This document shows positions 62,988-64,000 of a DNA stretch of 64,000 nt, piece by piece (positions within the stretch are counted from its first letter, which is position 1; each line of letters begins with the position of its first letter). Under the pieces are notes generated by a model. That model was given only the letters and a program-made list of their open reading frames with translations. It did no database searches and had not been told where the DNA came from. This DNA is from Qipengyuania mesophila (GTDB taxonomy: Bacteria > Pseudomonadota > Alphaproteobacteria > Sphingomonadales > Sphingomonadaceae). Made by a program: the position numbers and the translations under genes. The DNA lies in assembly GCF_019711655.1 (NCBI RefSeq), contig NZ_JAIGNU010000001.1, positions 186,001 to 250,000 on the forward strand. The letters are read 5' to 3'.

Positions 62988-63653
62988 TTAGAAGCGCACG
63001 CCAACGCCAGCCATGATCTGGTGACGGTCGAGATCGACGTCGAAACGGTCGCCATCGGCCAGGTCGCCGTTGAGGTCGACTTCGCCCTTGCTGTAGTTCG
63101 AATAGCGATATTCGACGTTCATGAAGGTGCTCGGGTTGATGGCATATTCAACGCCCGCGCCCGCGCGCCAGCCGTCGAGGTCGAAGGTTTGGTCATATTC
63201 GGTGGTGCCGTCGTTCGAGAGGATGTTGAGCTTGGCATTGGTGTACCCGCCCTTGGCGTAGAGCAGCAGGTCGGGAGCGACCTTGGCACCGACGCGCGCG
63301 CCGAGGAACAGGTCGCGGCCGGCATCCACCTGGCCGAAGCCGAAGCCTTCGAAATCGCCATTGGTGTATTCGGTCTTGGCAGTCGAATCCGAAAGCTCGG
63401 CCTCGAGCCCGACGACAGCGCCGCCGAGATCGAAATCGTAGCCAGCCTGGACGCCGTAGACGACGCCGTCGATCGACTGGTCGTTGTTGTCGACACCGTC
63501 GTCGTCAACGCTGCTGCCGGCCTGCAGCGCATCGTAACCGGTCACGCCCTGGACTCGGAAACCGTCGAAATTGCTGTCCGCATCCTGCGCCATGGCAGGG
63601 GCGGCAAAGGCGACCATTGAACCGGCGACGAGGAGGGTTGATATCTTATTCAT
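62988..63653 (-). CDS. Outer-membrane beta-barrel protein (Omp25/porin-like)
   Basis: A 221-residue outer-membrane protein. Signal peptide (STLLVAGSMVAFAAPAMAQ) is followed by an eight-stranded-barrel pattern of alternating aromatic strands (FRVQGVTGYDALQ; YGVQAGYDFDLGGAVVGLEA; DLLLYAKGGYTNAKLN; AGVEYAINPSTFMNVEYRYS) and ends in the assembly signal GVGVRF with terminal Phe. It may bind or stabilise the envelope; specific function is unknown. ATG 63653 with GGAG upstream is chosen over the long open frame. Confidence 0.88.
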   Translation of the reverse strand: MNKISTLLVAGSMVAFAAPAMAQDADSNFDGFRVQGVTGYDALQAGSSVDDDGVDNNDQSIDGVVYGVQAGYDFDLGGAVVGLEAELSDSTAKTEYTNGDFEGFGFGQVDAGRDLFLGARVGAKVAPDLLLYAKGGYTNAKLNILSNDGTTEYDQTFDLDGWRAGAGVEYAINPSTFMNVEYRYSNYSKGEVDLNGDLADGDRFDVDLDRHQIMAGVGVRF

Positions 63654-63740
63654 GTGCGAACTCCGTTTTTGTGACCCGCAGCTTTCATGCTGCATGGACC
63701 GGGAGAACGTGACTCGTGCAGGAACAGTTTCATGAACCTC

Positions 63741-63781
63741 CCACAACAGGAAATTGTGGCATATTGAGCACATATTGCGCG
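63741..63781. promoter_or_regulatory. Inverted repeat and 11-bp direct repeats upstream of the barrel-protein gene
   Basis: CCACAA (63741-63746) and TTGTGG (63754-63759) form an inverted repeat. Immediately after it CATATTGAGCA (63760-63770) is repeated as CATATTGCGCG (63771-63781), an 11-base, one-helical-turn tandem repeat that resembles a binding site for an OmpR-type regulator. It lies about 90-130 bases upstream of the beta-barrel gene. No regulator is identified. The rest of the 291-base gap shows nothing else recognisable. Confidence 0.4.
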
Positions 63782-63944
63782 ACGAAAGGTGCGCAGCCGG
63801 CGGTGAATTGTGCTCTGGAACAGGCTCGGAAATCTGCAGCCTGATTTGCGACGGAGCGTGGGAACGGCTGCGTGAATGCGGAGTTCTGCCCGCCCGCGCA
63901 CATGCTTTGCTTTCGTCGCGGAAGACACTATATGCGCGGCTCCC

Positions 63945-64000
63945 ATGGCCGATACGACACTCATGAGCATCCCCGGGCAGGTGGACCCGGTTCCCGTCGC
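63945..64000 (+). CDS. rlmN: 23S rRNA (adenine(2503)-C2)-methyltransferase RlmN (5' end only)
   Basis: The last 56 bases open with ATG 63945 and read MADTTLMSIPGQVDPVPV, which resembles the start of sphingomonad RlmN as I remember it. RlmN is a radical-SAM enzyme modifying A2503 of 23S rRNA and A37 of some tRNAs. The greB-ialB-rlmN order supports the call. The radical-SAM motif is outside the window, so this rests on 18 residues and synteny. Confidence 0.55.
   Translation, partial: MADTTLMSIPGQVDPVPV

Overview
The window is dense, GC-rich alphaproteobacterial chromosome, most likely Sphingomonadales and probably the Erythrobacter group. The evidence is the CtrA-pathway genes cckA and cpdR, two LexA boxes of the alphaproteobacterial type GTTC-N7-GTTC, a SapC-family gene, sphingomonad-type small secreted proteins, and gene neighbourhoods such as accD-folC, N-formylglutamate amidohydrolase next to cpdR, and greB-ialB-rlmN. 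Family-level placement is inference from gene content and style. No insertion sequence, transposase, prophage or CRISPR array was seen, and no gene-free stretch exceeds 300 bases.

1-20 kb is mostly core metabolism and maintenance: end of accD, folC, an AmpG-like permease, a Rieske oxygenase, rRNA-modifying enzymes (rluB-like, rsmD), two paralogous proteins built on an 11-residue repeat, an SOS-regulated UvrD helicase, an unusual M20 hydrolase, a sterol-desaturase-like hydroxylase, an RhlE helicase, a GlcD-type flavoprotein, SapC and a secreted M48-like protease. Then come manC-manA (GDP-mannose supply), a candidate SuhB-like small RNA with promoter and terminator, N-formylglutamate amidohydrolase, cpdR and tRNA-Val(GAC).

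21-40.5 kb is an exopolysaccharide (EPS) locus. A tightly packed minus-strand operon (about 38.6 down to 27.6 kb) encodes an O-antigen-ligase/polymerase-like protein, a Wza-type export lipoprotein, a Wzc-type tyrosine autokinase, an unknown membrane-anchored protein, the dTDP-L-rhamnose genes rfbC-rfbB-rfbD-rfbA, a glycosyltransferase and a sugar epimerase. Facing it are a sulfotransferase and a Wzx-type flippase. An AT-richer flank (21.2-25.1 kb) carries a DUF1972 glycosyltransferase, a Wzy-like polymerase and an unknown secreted protein. A small signal-peptide/transmembrane protein and the initiating sugar-phosphate transferase lie upstream. Together these would build, flip, polymerise and export a rhamnose-containing, possibly sulfated polymer.

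40.7-64 kb returns to core genes: NADP-isocitrate dehydrogenase, a GNAT-nitrilase fusion, a KefB-like antiporter followed by a cysteine-rich protein, alaS, a methyltransferase, UDP-glucuronate 4-epimerase and UDP-glucose dehydrogenase (more sugar precursors), a GST, recA with its SOS box, cckA with a DUF2062 gene, smpB, an aspartoacylase-like enzyme, dapA, a soluble lytic transglycosylase, greB, an IalB-like protein, an outer-membrane beta-barrel protein and the first codons of rlmN.

The most interesting items are the near-identical LexA boxes of recA and uvrD, the 11-residue-repeat protein pair, the SuhB-like RNA, and the perfect terminator between the small EPS-associated gene and the first gene of the EPS operon.
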